In this document: one piece after another, positions 41,415-49,596 of the stretch | Position numbering within the stretch: the stretch's first letter is position 1 | Layout: each line of letters opens with the position of its first letter | Origin: Shinella fusca | Lineage (GTDB): Bacteria > Pseudomonadota > Alphaproteobacteria > Rhizobiales > Rhizobiaceae | Length of the DNA stretch: 64,000 nucleotides | Assembly: GCF_014203155.1 (NCBI RefSeq) | Contig: NZ_JACHIK010000004.1 | Span: 62,001 to 126,000 of the forward strand | Direction of reading: 5' to 3' | Made by a program: the position numbers and the translations under genes | Notes under the pieces: model-generated | What the model was told of the DNA's origin: nothing | Seen by the model: only the letters and a program-made list of their open reading frames with translations | Databases searched by the model: none

Positions 41415-41731
41415 CCGCCGATGACGCTCCCGCACCCCCCTCTGGCCTGCCGGCCATCTTCCCCTCAAGGGGGGAGACTGGATGGGGGTGCGTGCCGCGT
41501 CGCCCATGGACTGAAGACCCCTCCCCAACCCCTCCCCACAAGGGGGAGGGACTTAACGCGCGGCACTCTCGGCATTCAAGAATTGAGGGAAAAGCGTGCT
41601 GCCAGCCCTTCTCCCCCCTTGTGGGGGAGATGCCGGCAGGCAGAGAGGGTCTTCATCTGCGATTTCAGGCCAGAAGGGGGTATTCTCCACGCTGACCGCG
41701 CATCCTTGTCCTGTCCAAGATCGGCCCGCTG
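41415..41731. repeat. Gene-free gap inside the importer operon, filled with three palindromic repeat modules
   Basis: This 317-base gap contains no supported gene. Module A (41432-41491) has outer arms GCACCCCC/GGGGGTGC and two inner hairpins (TGGCC-TGCC-GGCCA and a CCCC-TCAA-GGGG stem), a cloverleaf-like fold. Module B (41530-41550) pairs CCCTCCCC with GGGGAGGG. Module C (41610-41638) pairs TCTCCCCC with GGGGGAGA and is followed by the palindrome TGCCGGCA. Such C/G-rich palindromes are dispersed in many rhizobial genomes. Here they split binding protein from permease genes and may set their expression ratio. Confidence 0.65.
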
Positions 41732-42754
41732 ATGGAACTTCTCCGCTACATTCTGCGCCGCATGATCCTCTCCGCCTTCGTGGTGGTGGGCGTGACCTTT
41801 CTGGTCTTCATCGTGGCGCAGGTGGTTCCCTCGGACCCGGCGGCCCTTTATGCCGGCCCGCGCCCGACGGCCGAGCAGATCGAGAAGGCGCGGCAGGAAC
41901 TCAATCTCGACGCGCCGCTGCCCGCGCGCTTCGCCACCTTCGCCGGGGCCATGGCGTCGGGCGATTTCGGCATCTCCTACAAGTCGCGCCGGCTGATCGC
42001 CGAGGACCTGCGGGCCTATCTTCCCGCAACGCTGGAGCTTGCGGTCTTCTCCACCGGCCTTGCGCTCCTCATCGGCATACCGCTCGGCGTCGTCGCGGCC
42101 GCGCGGCAGGGGCGGTGGCCGGACAGGCTGGGCAGCCTCGGCTCCATCGCCGCCGTCGCCATGCCGACCTTCTTCCTCGCCATGCTGCTGCAGCTCGTCT
42201 TCGCGCAATGGCTCGGCATCCTGCCGCTTTCCGGGCGCCTGTCGCGCGAGATTTCGATCGCCGCGCCGCTGCCCGTCGTCACCAACTTCGCCATGATCGA
42301 CGCGCTGCTTGCAGGGCGGCTCGACGCCTTCGTCGACGCGGTGAAGCACCTCATCCTGCCGGCCCTCACCCTCGCCTCCTATCCGGCCGGCGTCGCCATG
42401 CGGCTGACGCGCTCGGCGATGATCGAGATCCTCGAGCGCCGCCATGTGGTGGCCGCCCGCGCGCTCGGCCTTTCCGAGCCGCGCATCCTCTTCGGCCACG
42501 CGCTGCCGAACGCCATGGGCCCGGCGCTGACGGTGATCGGCCTTTCCTTCGCTTATGCGCTCACCGGCGCGGTGCTGGTCGAGATCATCTTCGCCTGGCC
42601 GGGCCTCGGCCGCTACGTCTCCGAGGCGATCCTCGCCAAGGACTTCCCGGTCATCGCCGCCGTCACCATGGTCGTGACGATCTGCTACGTCGCGATGAAC
42701 CTCCTCATCGACATCGCCCAGGCGCTGGTCGATCCGCGGGTGGCGCTGTCATGA
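41732..42754 (+). CDS. Dipeptide-type ABC transporter permease (DppB family)
   Basis: A 340-residue permease with about six membrane helices and the DppB N-terminal domain. The coupling loop is ERRHVVAARALGLSEPRILFGHALPNAM and the helix 'YALTGAVLVEIIFAWPGLGRYVSEAIL' is typical. It overlaps the next permease by four bases (ATGA). Confidence 0.92.
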   Translation: MELLRYILRRMILSAFVVVGVTFLVFIVAQVVPSDPAALYAGPRPTAEQIEKARQELNLDAPLPARFATFAGAMASGDFGISYKSRRLIAEDLRAYLPATLELAVFSTGLALLIGIPLGVVAAARQGRWPDRLGSLGSIAAVAMPTFFLAMLLQLVFAQWLGILPLSGRLSREISIAAPLPVVTNFAMIDALLAGRLDAFVDAVKHLILPALTLASYPAGVAMRLTRSAMIEILERRHVVAARALGLSEPRILFGHALPNAMGPALTVIGLSFAYALTGAVLVEIIFAWPGLGRYVSEAILAKDFPVIAAVTMVVTICYVAMNLLIDIAQALVDPRVALS

Positions 42755-43590
42755 CGAAACTCGTCCACCGCCTCGGCTGGCCCGGCACCCTCGCCCTCGG
42801 CATCGTCGTGCTCTTCGTCCTCGTCGCCATCCTCGCGCCGTGGATCGCGCCCTATCCGGCGCAGGGCGCCGGCGCGCCGAACGTCATCGCCAAGCTCCGG
42901 CCGCCATCGGCGGACTACTGGCTCGGCACGGACCATCTCGGCCGCGATATCCTCAGCCGCATCATCTACGGCACCCGCGTCTCGCTGACGAACGGCGTCC
43001 TCATCGTCGCCTTCTCGCTGCTCATCGGCCTGCCGGTCGGCCTTGCCGCCGGCTATTTCGGCGGCTGGGTGGACGAGGCGCTGATGCGCGGCACGGACGT
43101 CTTCCTCGCCTTCCCCGCGCTGCTGCTCGCCGTACTGATGGCCGCGGCGCTCGGCCCCGGCTTCCTCAACAGCATCATCGCCGTCGCCGTGACCTGGTGG
43201 CCCTGGTATGCCCGCCTTGCCCGCGCGGAAGTGCTGGTGCTGCGCGGCCAGCCCTATGTGGAGGCGGCCCGCCTTGCCGGCGTCTCGCATCCGCGCATCA
43301 TCCTGCGCCACATCCTGCCGGCGACGGGCCGGCCGCTCACCGTGCAGGCCGCGCTCGACGTCGGCCCGGCGCTTTTGACGGCCGCCGCCCTCTCGTTCCT
43401 CGGCCTCGGCGTGCTGCCGCCCACCGCCGACTGGGGCCAGATGGTCGATGCGGGGCGCAAGTTCTTCCCGGCGCGCTGGTGGTATTCGGCCATGCCCGGC
43501 CTGACGATCTTCATCGTGGCGCTCGCCTTCTCCGTGCTGGGCGACGCGCTTCGCGAGCGCAAGGGAGGTGCCGCCCGTGCCTCTCATTGA
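42751..43590 (+). CDS. Dipeptide-type ABC transporter permease (DppC family)
   Basis: A 279-residue permease of the DppC/OppC type. It has the N-terminal helix, the 'YWLGTDHLGRDILSRIIYGTRVSL' signature (about 52-75) and the coupling loop GQPYVEAARLAGVSHPRIILRHILP. It overlaps the ATPase gene by 14 bases. Confidence 0.92.
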   Translation: MTKLVHRLGWPGTLALGIVVLFVLVAILAPWIAPYPAQGAGAPNVIAKLRPPSADYWLGTDHLGRDILSRIIYGTRVSLTNGVLIVAFSLLIGLPVGLAAGYFGGWVDEALMRGTDVFLAFPALLLAVLMAAALGPGFLNSIIAVAVTWWPWYARLARAEVLVLRGQPYVEAARLAGVSHPRIILRHILPATGRPLTVQAALDVGPALLTAAALSFLGLGVLPPTADWGQMVDAGRKFFPARWWYSAMPGLTIFIVALAFSVLGDALRERKGGAARASH

Positions 43591-44530
43591 TATCCGCGAC
43601 CTATCCGTCTCCATCCCGACGCCGGACGGCGACGTCCATGCCGTGCGCTCGGTCAGCCTCGAAATCGAGCGCGGCGAGATCCACGGCGTCATCGGCGAAT
43701 CGGGCTGCGGCAAGACCATGACCGGCATGGCGGTGCTCGGCCTCGTGCCGAAGGGCGCGCGCATCACCGCCGAGCGCTTCCATTTCGATGGCGAGGACCT
43801 GCGCGAGAAGGCACAGAGCCTGCGCGGCCGGCACATCGGCCTCATCTCGCAGGACCCCGCCGCCGCGCTCAACCCCGTTCTCTCCATCGCCCGCCAGATG
43901 GACGACGTGATCCGCGCCCACCGCGACCTTCCCCGCAAGGCGCGGCGCGCGGAGGCGGCCTCGCTCCTTGCCGCGACCGGCCTTCCCGATCCCGAGCGGG
44001 TGCTGAAAAGCTACCCGCACCAGCTTTCCGGCGGCATGCAGCAGCGCGTCGTCATCGCGCAGGCACTGGCGACCGGCGCCGATTTCCTCATCGCCGACGA
44101 GCCGACCACGGCGCTCGACGTCTCCGTCGGCGCACAGGTGCTGGCGCTTCTGCGCCGGCTCGTCGCGGAACGCGGCCTCACCGTGCTGATGATCACCCAC
44201 GACATGGACGTGATCGCCGAGGCCTGCGACCGGGCGACGGTGCTCTATGCCGGCCGCTCGGTGGAGACAGGCCCCGTCGAGGCGGTGCTGAACCGCCCCG
44301 GCCATCCCTATACGCGTGCGCTTCTCGCCGCCCTTCCCGATGCCGCGCCGCACGGCGCGCGGCTTGCCGCCATCGAGGGCTCCATTCCGCCGCCGCGCTC
44401 GGCCATTGCCGGCTGCGCCTTCGCCCCGCGCTGTCCGCAGGCCATGCCGGTCTGCGCCGCCGAGCCGCCGCCGGAGCGCGTGCGCGGCACCCATCGCTGG
44501 CTCTGCCACCTGCCGGAGGATGCGGCATGA
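43577..44530 (+). CDS. Dipeptide-type ABC transporter ATP-binding protein (DppD family)
   Basis: A 317-residue ATPase. It has Walker A GESGCGKT, signature LSGGMQQRVVIAQAL, Walker B LIADEPTTALDV, H-loop MITHDMDVIAEA and the C-terminal Cys-containing oligopeptide domain (CAFAPRCPQAMPVCAAE). I choose GTG 43577 because GGAGG (43564-43568) lies eight bases upstream. An in-frame GTG at 43568 falls inside that ribosome-binding site. Confidence 0.9.
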   Translation: MPLIDIRDLSVSIPTPDGDVHAVRSVSLEIERGEIHGVIGESGCGKTMTGMAVLGLVPKGARITAERFHFDGEDLREKAQSLRGRHIGLISQDPAAALNPVLSIARQMDDVIRAHRDLPRKARRAEAASLLAATGLPDPERVLKSYPHQLSGGMQQRVVIAQALATGADFLIADEPTTALDVSVGAQVLALLRRLVAERGLTVLMITHDMDVIAEACDRATVLYAGRSVETGPVEAVLNRPGHPYTRALLAALPDAAPHGARLAAIEGSIPPPRSAIAGCAFAPRCPQAMPVCAAEPPPERVRGTHRWLCHLPEDAA

Positions 44531-45303
44531 GCGCGACCCCGATGCTCGATATCGACAATCTCGTCATCCGCTACCGCGCCGGCCTCTTCGCCCCGCGCTT
44601 AAAGCCGGCCGTCAACGGCGCGAGCTTCCGCCTCGTCCGAGGGGAAACCCTCGGCATCGTCGGGGAAAGCGGCTCGGGCAAGACCAGCCTGCTGCGCGCC
44701 GTCCTGCGGCTGCTGCCGGTCGAAAGCGGCGCGATCCGCCTCGACGGCGAGGACTGGCTGGCGCTGAAGGGCGATGCGCTGCGCCGCGCGCGCCAGAAGA
44801 TCGGCGTCGTCTCGCAGAACCCGTTCCTGTCGCTGAGCCCGCGCCTCACCATCGCCGAGATCGTCGCCGAGCCCATGCTGGCGCAGGGCGAACGGCAGGG
44901 GCCGGCGATGCGCGAGAAGATCGCCGGGCTTCTTGCCGATTGCGGCCTGCCGGCCGATTTCCTCGACCGCCGTGCGCGCGAGCTTTCCGGCGGCCAGGCC
45001 CAGCGCGTCGCCATCGCCCGCGCGCTCTCGCTCGAACCCGGCCTGATGATCCTCGACGAGCCGACCTCCGCCCTCGACGTCTCCGTGCAGGCGCAAATCC
45101 TCAACCTCCTTGCCGATCTCAAGGAGAGCCGCGGCCTGTCGATGCTGTTCGTGACGCACAACCTGAAGGTCGTCGCGCATATCTCCGACACGCTCCTCGT
45201 CATGCGCCGCGGCGACGTCGTGGAATTCGGCCGGACGGAAGAGGTGATCCGCGCGCCCGCCGAGGCCTATACCCGCGAGCTCCTGTCCTTCGGGCGCCGC
45301 TAG
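44527..45303 (+). CDS. Dipeptide-type ABC transporter ATP-binding protein (DppF family)
   Basis: A 258-residue ATPase with Walker A GESGSGKTS, Q-loop in VVSQNPFLSLSPRL, signature [15 protein letters not shown] and Walker [20 protein letters not shown]. It overlaps dppD-like gene by four bases. It ends the operon; a good terminator follows at 45327-45355. Confidence 0.92.
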   Translation: MSATPMLDIDNLVIRYRAGLFAPRLKPAVNGASFRLVRGETLGIVGESGSGKTSLLRAVLRLLPVESGAIRLDGEDWLALKGDALRRARQKIGVVSQNPFLSLSPRLTIAEIVAEPMLAQGERQGPAMREKIAGLLADCGLPADFLDRRARELSGGQAQRVAIARALSLEPGLMILDEPTSALDVSVQAQILNLLADLKESRGLSMLFVTHNLKVVAHISDTLLVMRRGDVVEFGRTEEVIRAPAEAYTRELLSFGRR

Positions 45304-45326
45304 CCCGCTGTCACCGTGACAAGAAT

Positions 45327-45355
45327 GGGCGTTCCCAAGCATGGGGCGCCCTTTT
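45327..45355 (+). terminator. Intrinsic terminator of the AsnC-HyuA-importer operon
   Basis: GGGCG-tt-CCC (45327-45336) pairs with GGG-CGCCC (45344-45351), eight base pairs with a two-base bulge and a seven-base loop, followed by TTTTAT. It lies 24 bases after the last importer gene. Confidence 0.65.
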
Positions 45356-45390
45356 ATGTATCGGTCGTCCCACCAGCCGAAAGTCCGCCC

Positions 45391-46365
45391 ATGACCTCCA
45401 TCGAAATGATCGTCGCCGCCCGTGCCCGCCTGCGCGGTGAGGCGCGCCGCACGCCGCTCCTCTCCTCGCCCTTCCTCGACGAGATGGCCGGACGGCGGGT
45501 CCTCGTGAAGGCGGAATGCCTGCAGCATACGGGCTCGTTCAAGTTCCGCGGCGGCTGGTCTGCCGTCTCCGGGCTTGCGCCGGAGGTCCGCAAACGCGGC
45601 GTGATCGCCTTTTCTTCGGGGAACCACGCGCAAGGCGTCGCGCTCGCGGCCCTTCGCCACGACGTTCCCTCCGTCATCGTCATGCCTTCCGACGCCCCGC
45701 GGCTGAAGATCGAGAACACCCGCGCCCTCGGCGCCGAGGTCGTCCTCTACGACCGCGCGAAGGAGGACCGCGACGCAATCGGCGCGCGGATCGCCGGGGA
45801 ACGGGGCCTTACGCTCGTCAAACCCTTCGACGACGCCCTCGTCATCGCCGGCCAGGGGACGGTCGGGCTGGAGCTTGCCGAACAGGCGGAGGAGGAAGGC
45901 GTGCAGGCTGCGGAGGTGCTGGTGCCCTGCGGCGGCGGCGGGCTGAGCGCGGGCATTGCGCTCGCGCTCGAAGCCAGCGCACCAAGCCTGACGCTGCGCA
46001 CCTGCGAGCCGGAAGGCTTCGACGACACGGCACGTTCGCTGGCGGCGGGCAAGGTCGTGCGCAACGCGGCGCTGTCGGGCTCGATCTGCGATGCCATCGT
46101 CACGCCGGAGCCGGGCAAGATCACCTTCCCGATCCTGACGCGGCTTGCCGGCGCGGGCATCGCGGTCTCCGACGACGAAGCCCTTCGCGCCATGGCGCTC
46201 GCCTTCAAGCGGCTGAAGATCGTCGTCGAGCCCGGCGGGGCGGTGGCGCTCGCCGCCGCGCTCTTCCACGGCAAGGCGCTGGAGAGCGACACGGTCATCG
46301 CCGTCGCCTCCGGCGGCAATGTCGATACGGATGTCTTCACGGCGGCGCTTCAGCGCTTCGGCTGA
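45391..46365 (+). CDS. Threonine/serine dehydratase or serine racemase-like PLP enzyme
   Basis: A 324-residue fold-type II PLP enzyme. The Schiff-base lysine is in TGSFKFRGG (residues about 48-56). FSSGNHAQGVALAA is the Asn loop over PLP. CGGGGLSAG is the phosphate-binding tetraglycine loop, and the C-terminal ASGGNVD carries the residue facing the pyridine nitrogen. There is no ACT domain, as in catabolic dehydratases and serine racemases. Its own start ATG 45391 is after the importer terminator, so it is probably transcribed alone. Enzymes of this class make 2-iminoacids, which links loosely to the RidA gene convergent with it. Confidence 0.87.
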   Translation: MTSIEMIVAARARLRGEARRTPLLSSPFLDEMAGRRVLVKAECLQHTGSFKFRGGWSAVSGLAPEVRKRGVIAFSSGNHAQGVALAALRHDVPSVIVMPSDAPRLKIENTRALGAEVVLYDRAKEDRDAIGARIAGERGLTLVKPFDDALVIAGQGTVGLELAEQAEEEGVQAAEVLVPCGGGGLSAGIALALEASAPSLTLRTCEPEGFDDTARSLAAGKVVRNAALSGSICDAIVTPEPGKITFPILTRLAGAGIAVSDDEALRAMALAFKRLKIVVEPGGAVALAAALFHGKALESDTVIAVASGGNVDTDVFTAALQRFG

Positions 46366-46366
46366 A

Positions 46367-46386
46367 GCGCCCCTTCTCAGGGGCGC
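46367..46386. terminator. Bidirectional stem-loop between dehydratase and RidA genes
   Basis: GCGCCCC (46367-46373) and GGGGCGC (46380-46386) form a perfect 7-bp stem with a 6-base loop. It overlaps the RidA stop codon and begins one base after the dehydratase stop. No long T-run follows. Confidence 0.45.
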
Positions 46387-46874
46387 GCGGCGATGACCTC
46401 GATCTCCACGAGGAAGCCGGGGCCGGCAAGCCCCGCGACCTGGAAGACGGAGCGCGCGGGAAGGTTCGGCTGGTCCTTCGTGCCGAAGAACTGCGTATAG
46501 CCCTCCATGAAGCCCTTGAAGTCCATCTTGCCGTCCTTGCCGGGGTCCCCGACGAGGAAGACCTGCATCTTCACCACGTCGCTCATCTTGAGGTCCATGC
46601 CGCCAAGCGTCTTCTCGATCGATTGCAGCGCGGAGACGGTCTGCGTCCTGGTATCGCCGTAGGCCTCCACCGAACCCTTCGGCGCCTTCTCGTCGGCGAC
46701 GGAGGCGAGCGCCCCGCTGACATAGACCGTCGTCATGCCGGCCGGAACCTCGACGGCCTGGGCGATGGGGAAATCCGAGCCCGGTATCTTGTGGCGCACC
46801 ACCTCCGCGGCCGAGGCGCCGGCCGCGGCCATCGCCAGTGTCCCGAACACGATAGCGCCGGTCAGAAATTTCAT
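46377..46874 (-). CDS. Exported RidA/YjgF-family protein
   Basis: A 165-residue protein with a signal peptide (residues 1-22, cleavage near ASAAE) followed by a RidA domain. The mature part has TVYVSGALAS, a region of subunit contacts, and LPARSVFQVAGLAGPGFLVEIEVIAA. The Arg in 'PARSVFQV' corresponds to the conserved RidA Arg105 that binds the substrate carboxylate. RidA hydrolyses reactive imines or enamines to ketones and ammonia. Placement after a secreted amine oxidase and two cytochromes, plus its own signal peptide, points to imine clearance in the periplasm. It is ten bases downstream of the cytochrome gene. Confidence 0.85.
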   Translation of the reverse strand: MKFLTGAIVFGTLAMAAAGASAAEVVRHKIPGSDFPIAQAVEVPAGMTTVYVSGALASVADEKAPKGSVEAYGDTRTQTVSALQSIEKTLGGMDLKMSDVVKMQVFLVGDPGKDGKMDFKGFMEGYTQFFGTKDQPNLPARSVFQVAGLAGPGFLVEIEVIAARP

Positions 46875-46884
46875 GTCGATGCTC

Positions 46885-47292
46885 CTATCTTGCGTCCTTC
46901 ACGTCCTCGGCCGTCGCGGCATCCTTGTAGTCGTTGCCAAAATGGGTGCGCACGTAGTTGACGACGGCCGCCACCTGCTCGTCCGACATCATCTCGCCGA
47001 CGGGGGGCATACCCTTCTGGCCGTGCAGGATGATGTAGATCGGGTAGCCGGCGGATTCGAGGTTCTCGTTCTTGGCGAGCGGCGGATACTTGCCCGCGCC
47101 GACCGCCCCCTCTCCTTCCGGCATGTGACAGGCCTGGCAGACATGGGTGTAGATATCCTCGCCCGTCTTCTGCGTGACCGTATCCGAGCGCGCAGGCGTC
47201 GCGCCGGCGGAATCGGCAAGCGCGGTCCCGGCGGAAAGGCCGGCGGCAAGGAGCGTTGCGAGCCCCAGCGTGTATTTTCTGTGATTGGACAT
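46885..47292 (-). CDS. Periplasmic class I c-type cytochrome
   Basis: A 135-residue exported monohaem cytochrome c. The signal peptide spans residues 1-26. The haem motif is CQACH (about 52-56). The Met ligand is probably in QKGMPPVGEMMSDEQ. The domain resembles cytochromes paired with periplasmic dehydrogenases (c5/cbb3-like). It lies between the amine oxidase gene and the RidA gene on the same strand, so it is a likely electron acceptor of the oxidase. Confidence 0.88.
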   Translation of the reverse strand: MSNHRKYTLGLATLLAAGLSAGTALADSAGATPARSDTVTQKTGEDIYTHVCQACHMPEGEGAVGAGKYPPLAKNENLESAGYPIYIILHGQKGMPPVGEMMSDEQVAAVVNYVRTHFGNDYKDAATAEDVKDAR

Positions 47293-47339
47293 GGCAGAAT
47301 CCCTCACTGAATCCTCGAGGTCGATTGAACGGGCGCGCG

Positions 47340-48941
47340 TCATCCCTGCATCACCCGCTTGTGCAGGCGCTCGATGGCGTCGAGCGAGGACAGGATCGCC
47401 CCCTCCTGCCAGGCCGGGATGTAGGACGCATGCTCGCCGGCAAGGACGATGCGGCCGTCGATCTGGCAGAGGTTGTCGTAGTGCTGCTTGCGGGCCTCCT
47501 CCGTCCAGTCGCCGGCGCAGCCGAGCGTGAACGGGGAACGGTGCCATGCCCAGGACACGCCGTTCTCGAACTCGTCCTTGTATTGCGGGTGGATGATCGT
47601 GCCCTGCTCGACGACCGCCTTGACGCGGTCCTCCGGCTTCATCGCCGTGAAGGCGTAGGAGGCCGGGCCGTTCCAGGTATAGCAGCCGAGGAGGACGCCC
47701 TTGCCGCCCCTGTTGTAGTCGGTGCTCGGGTAGGAGATGTTGGTGATCGGCAGGTCCGTATAGGTGACGCCGCCGAATATCAGCTCGTCCTCCTCCCAGA
47801 AGCGGCGCTTCATCTGGAGGCCCACCTTGACCGAGGAGGCGTAGGGCACCGCCCCGATGGCGGCCTTCATCTTGTCGGAGACCTGGATGTCGATCTGGCT
47901 GAGGATCGTCAACGGAATGGTGCACACGCACCAGTCGGCGCTCTCCGTGCGGGTCTCGCCGGGCTTCTGCGCGTCCTCGTAGGTCACGGTCACGCCCTTG
48001 TCGCCCTGCTCGATCTTCACCACCTTGGCGTTGAAGGTGATGAGGTCCTTGACCTCCTTGGCGAAGGCATCGCCGATCCGCCCCATGCCGCCGACCGGCT
48101 GGAACATGGTCGTCTGGAACTCGTACAGCGCGAAATTGGCGAGCGAGCCCCACAGGCCGGAGGAGAGCAGGTCGTTGAAGGCGAGCGGCTCGCCGGGCAC
48201 CGGCTCGGCCCCGAGGCCGCCGCCGGGATCCTTCGCATAGCCGCGGAACTCGCCCGAGACAGCGCCCTTGGCGTAGCTGTAGTCCTTGTCGAGCGCGCCC
48301 CAGGAGCGAAGCGCCTCCAGGAGCATTTCCTGGTCTTCCTTGCCGACGCCCTCTTCCAGCTTGCCCTTCTGCACGACCTTGGCCAGAAGCTCGGAGACGT
48401 GGCCCTGGAAGTCGATCTTGACGTCGCGCACGCGCTGCGGCTTGCCACCGAAGCCCTTGGTGGAATGCAGGAACGCATTGTGGTTGAGCTGCTGGAACGG
48501 CTCGAGCTGCACGCCGAGCCGACGACAGTAGGCGAGCAGCCCGTTATGGTGATAGGGAATGCGCCACGGGCCGGGATTGATGTAGAGCCCTTCGTCGAAC
48601 TCGCATTTCTGCGTGAAGCCGCCGAGTTCCGTGACGGTGTCGCCGCCGCGGATGGTCCAGTTCCGCCCGCCCGCGCGGTTGTTGTATTCGAGGATCTTGA
48701 CCTTGTAGCCGGCCTGGCGCATTTCCATCGCCGCCAGCATGCCGGCAAGCCCGGCGCCGAGGATGAGGACGGACGCCCCCTTGGGGTCGCCCTCCAGCTT
48801 CACCGGCCCCTTGTAGCCGGACTCGGCGGCAAGGCCCAGAGTGGTCATCGCCTGGTACATCGCGGCCGTGCCGGCCGTAAGCCCGATCATCTGCAAGAGC
48901 CTGCGCCGGCTCATCCCGATAAAGGGTTGCTCGTTCATCAT
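47340..48941 (-). CDS. Tat-exported flavin amine oxidase/dehydrogenase
   Basis: A 533-residue FAD enzyme of the monoamine oxidase/L-amino-acid oxidase family. The Tat signal is GMSRRRLLQMIGLTAGTAA (residues about 9-27). The Rossmann motif is VLILGAGLAGMLAAMEM, followed by LEYNNRAGGRNWTIRGGD. The C-terminal FAD contact is VLAGEHASYIPAWQEGAILSS. AGGAGGT lies just ahead of the start. Cytochrome c genes on both sides suggest a dehydrogenase that gives electrons to cytochrome c, as shown for the nicotine-degrading NicA2, and not an H2O2-forming oxidase. The amine or amino-acid substrate is unknown. Confidence 0.87.
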   Translation of the reverse strand: MMNEQPFIGMSRRRLLQMIGLTAGTAAMYQAMTTLGLAAESGYKGPVKLEGDPKGASVLILGAGLAGMLAAMEMRQAGYKVKILEYNNRAGGRNWTIRGGDTVTELGGFTQKCEFDEGLYINPGPWRIPYHHNGLLAYCRRLGVQLEPFQQLNHNAFLHSTKGFGGKPQRVRDVKIDFQGHVSELLAKVVQKGKLEEGVGKEDQEMLLEALRSWGALDKDYSYAKGAVSGEFRGYAKDPGGGLGAEPVPGEPLAFNDLLSSGLWGSLANFALYEFQTTMFQPVGGMGRIGDAFAKEVKDLITFNAKVVKIEQGDKGVTVTYEDAQKPGETRTESADWCVCTIPLTILSQIDIQVSDKMKAAIGAVPYASSVKVGLQMKRRFWEEDELIFGGVTYTDLPITNISYPSTDYNRGGKGVLLGCYTWNGPASYAFTAMKPEDRVKAVVEQGTIIHPQYKDEFENGVSWAWHRSPFTLGCAGDWTEEARKQHYDNLCQIDGRIVLAGEHASYIPAWQEGAILSSLDAIERLHKRVMQG

Positions 48942-48980
48942 CTCCCACCTCCTGATTTCATTGGGGCGCTGACGGGATTT

Positions 48981-49361
48981 CTATTGGGAAAACTGCTTCA
49001 GGTAGGCGATGACATTGGCGATGTCCTCGTCCTTCTTGAGCCCCGCGAAGGCCATCTTGGTCTTGGGAACGACATCCTTCGGCTTGCGAAGGTACTTGGT
49101 CAGCGTCTCGTCGTTCCAGACGAGGCCGTTCGCCCCCGCATCCTTCATCGCGGGGGAATAGCTGTAGTCGGCATGGGTGCCGGCCGTGCGCCCGATGACG
49201 CCCTTCAGCGAGGGACCGACCTTGTTGGTGTCCTCATCGGCGACGTGACAGGCTTTGCATTTGTTGAAGACTTGCTGGCCTTTCCCGGCATCCTGTGCCA
49301 GAGCGCCGGACCCGGCGGCGAAGGCGAGCGTCATGGGAAGCAAAACGGCAAAAAATCGCAT
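48981..49361 (-). CDS. Periplasmic cytochrome c (c2/c550-like)
   Basis: A 126-residue class I cytochrome c. The signal peptide ends near ALAQD (residues 1-22). The haem site is CKACH (about 34-38), and the Met ligand lies in KTKMAFAGLKKDEDI. 'GPSLKGVIGRTAGTHADYSYSPAMKDAG' is the c2-type segment. It is the first gene of the amine-oxidase operon, 39 bases upstream of the oxidase, and is the most likely direct electron acceptor. ATG 49361 starts the signal peptide. Confidence 0.9.
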   Translation of the reverse strand: MRFFAVLLPMTLAFAAGSGALAQDAGKGQQVFNKCKACHVADEDTNKVGPSLKGVIGRTAGTHADYSYSPAMKDAGANGLVWNDETLTKYLRKPKDVVPKTKMAFAGLKKDEDIANVIAYLKQFSQ

Positions 49362-49501
49362 TTTTCCAATCCGCGGAACATGGTGTGTTGCATCTGCGCG
49401 CAAGCGCGAAAAGCGGATTCTCGACGCCTGCCAGAACTCTACATAGAGCGCTGCCGGGCGGATCAATACGATCGGGGAACTTTTTAAAACTTGATATTTA
49501 T

Positions 49502-49572
49502 CCACCACTTAACGGGTGGCGGTGGAGCGGGAACGTGCCCGTTCCCGCCCGGGCGGGCGCCCTTCGGCGCCC
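49502..49572 (-). terminator. Three tandem stem-loops after the DapA-family gene
   Basis: Reading from the DapA stop: GGGCGCC/GGCGCCC (49555-49572, 4-base loop), GCGGGAAC/GTTCCCGC (49527-49548, 6-base loop) and CCACC/GGTGG (49502-49519). All stems are perfect. A long U-run is absent. They separate the minus-strand importer operon from the cytochrome operon downstream (gap 49362-49596, 235 bases, otherwise no gene). Confidence 0.5.
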
Positions 49573-49596
49573 GTCATCCCGGCCGGAAAAGACGGC

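Noticed and set aside
38640-41528. Open frame of 962 codons on the minus strand
   Set aside because: Antisense to the DUF917 and binding-protein genes, which have standard start contexts and motifs; the shadow has none.
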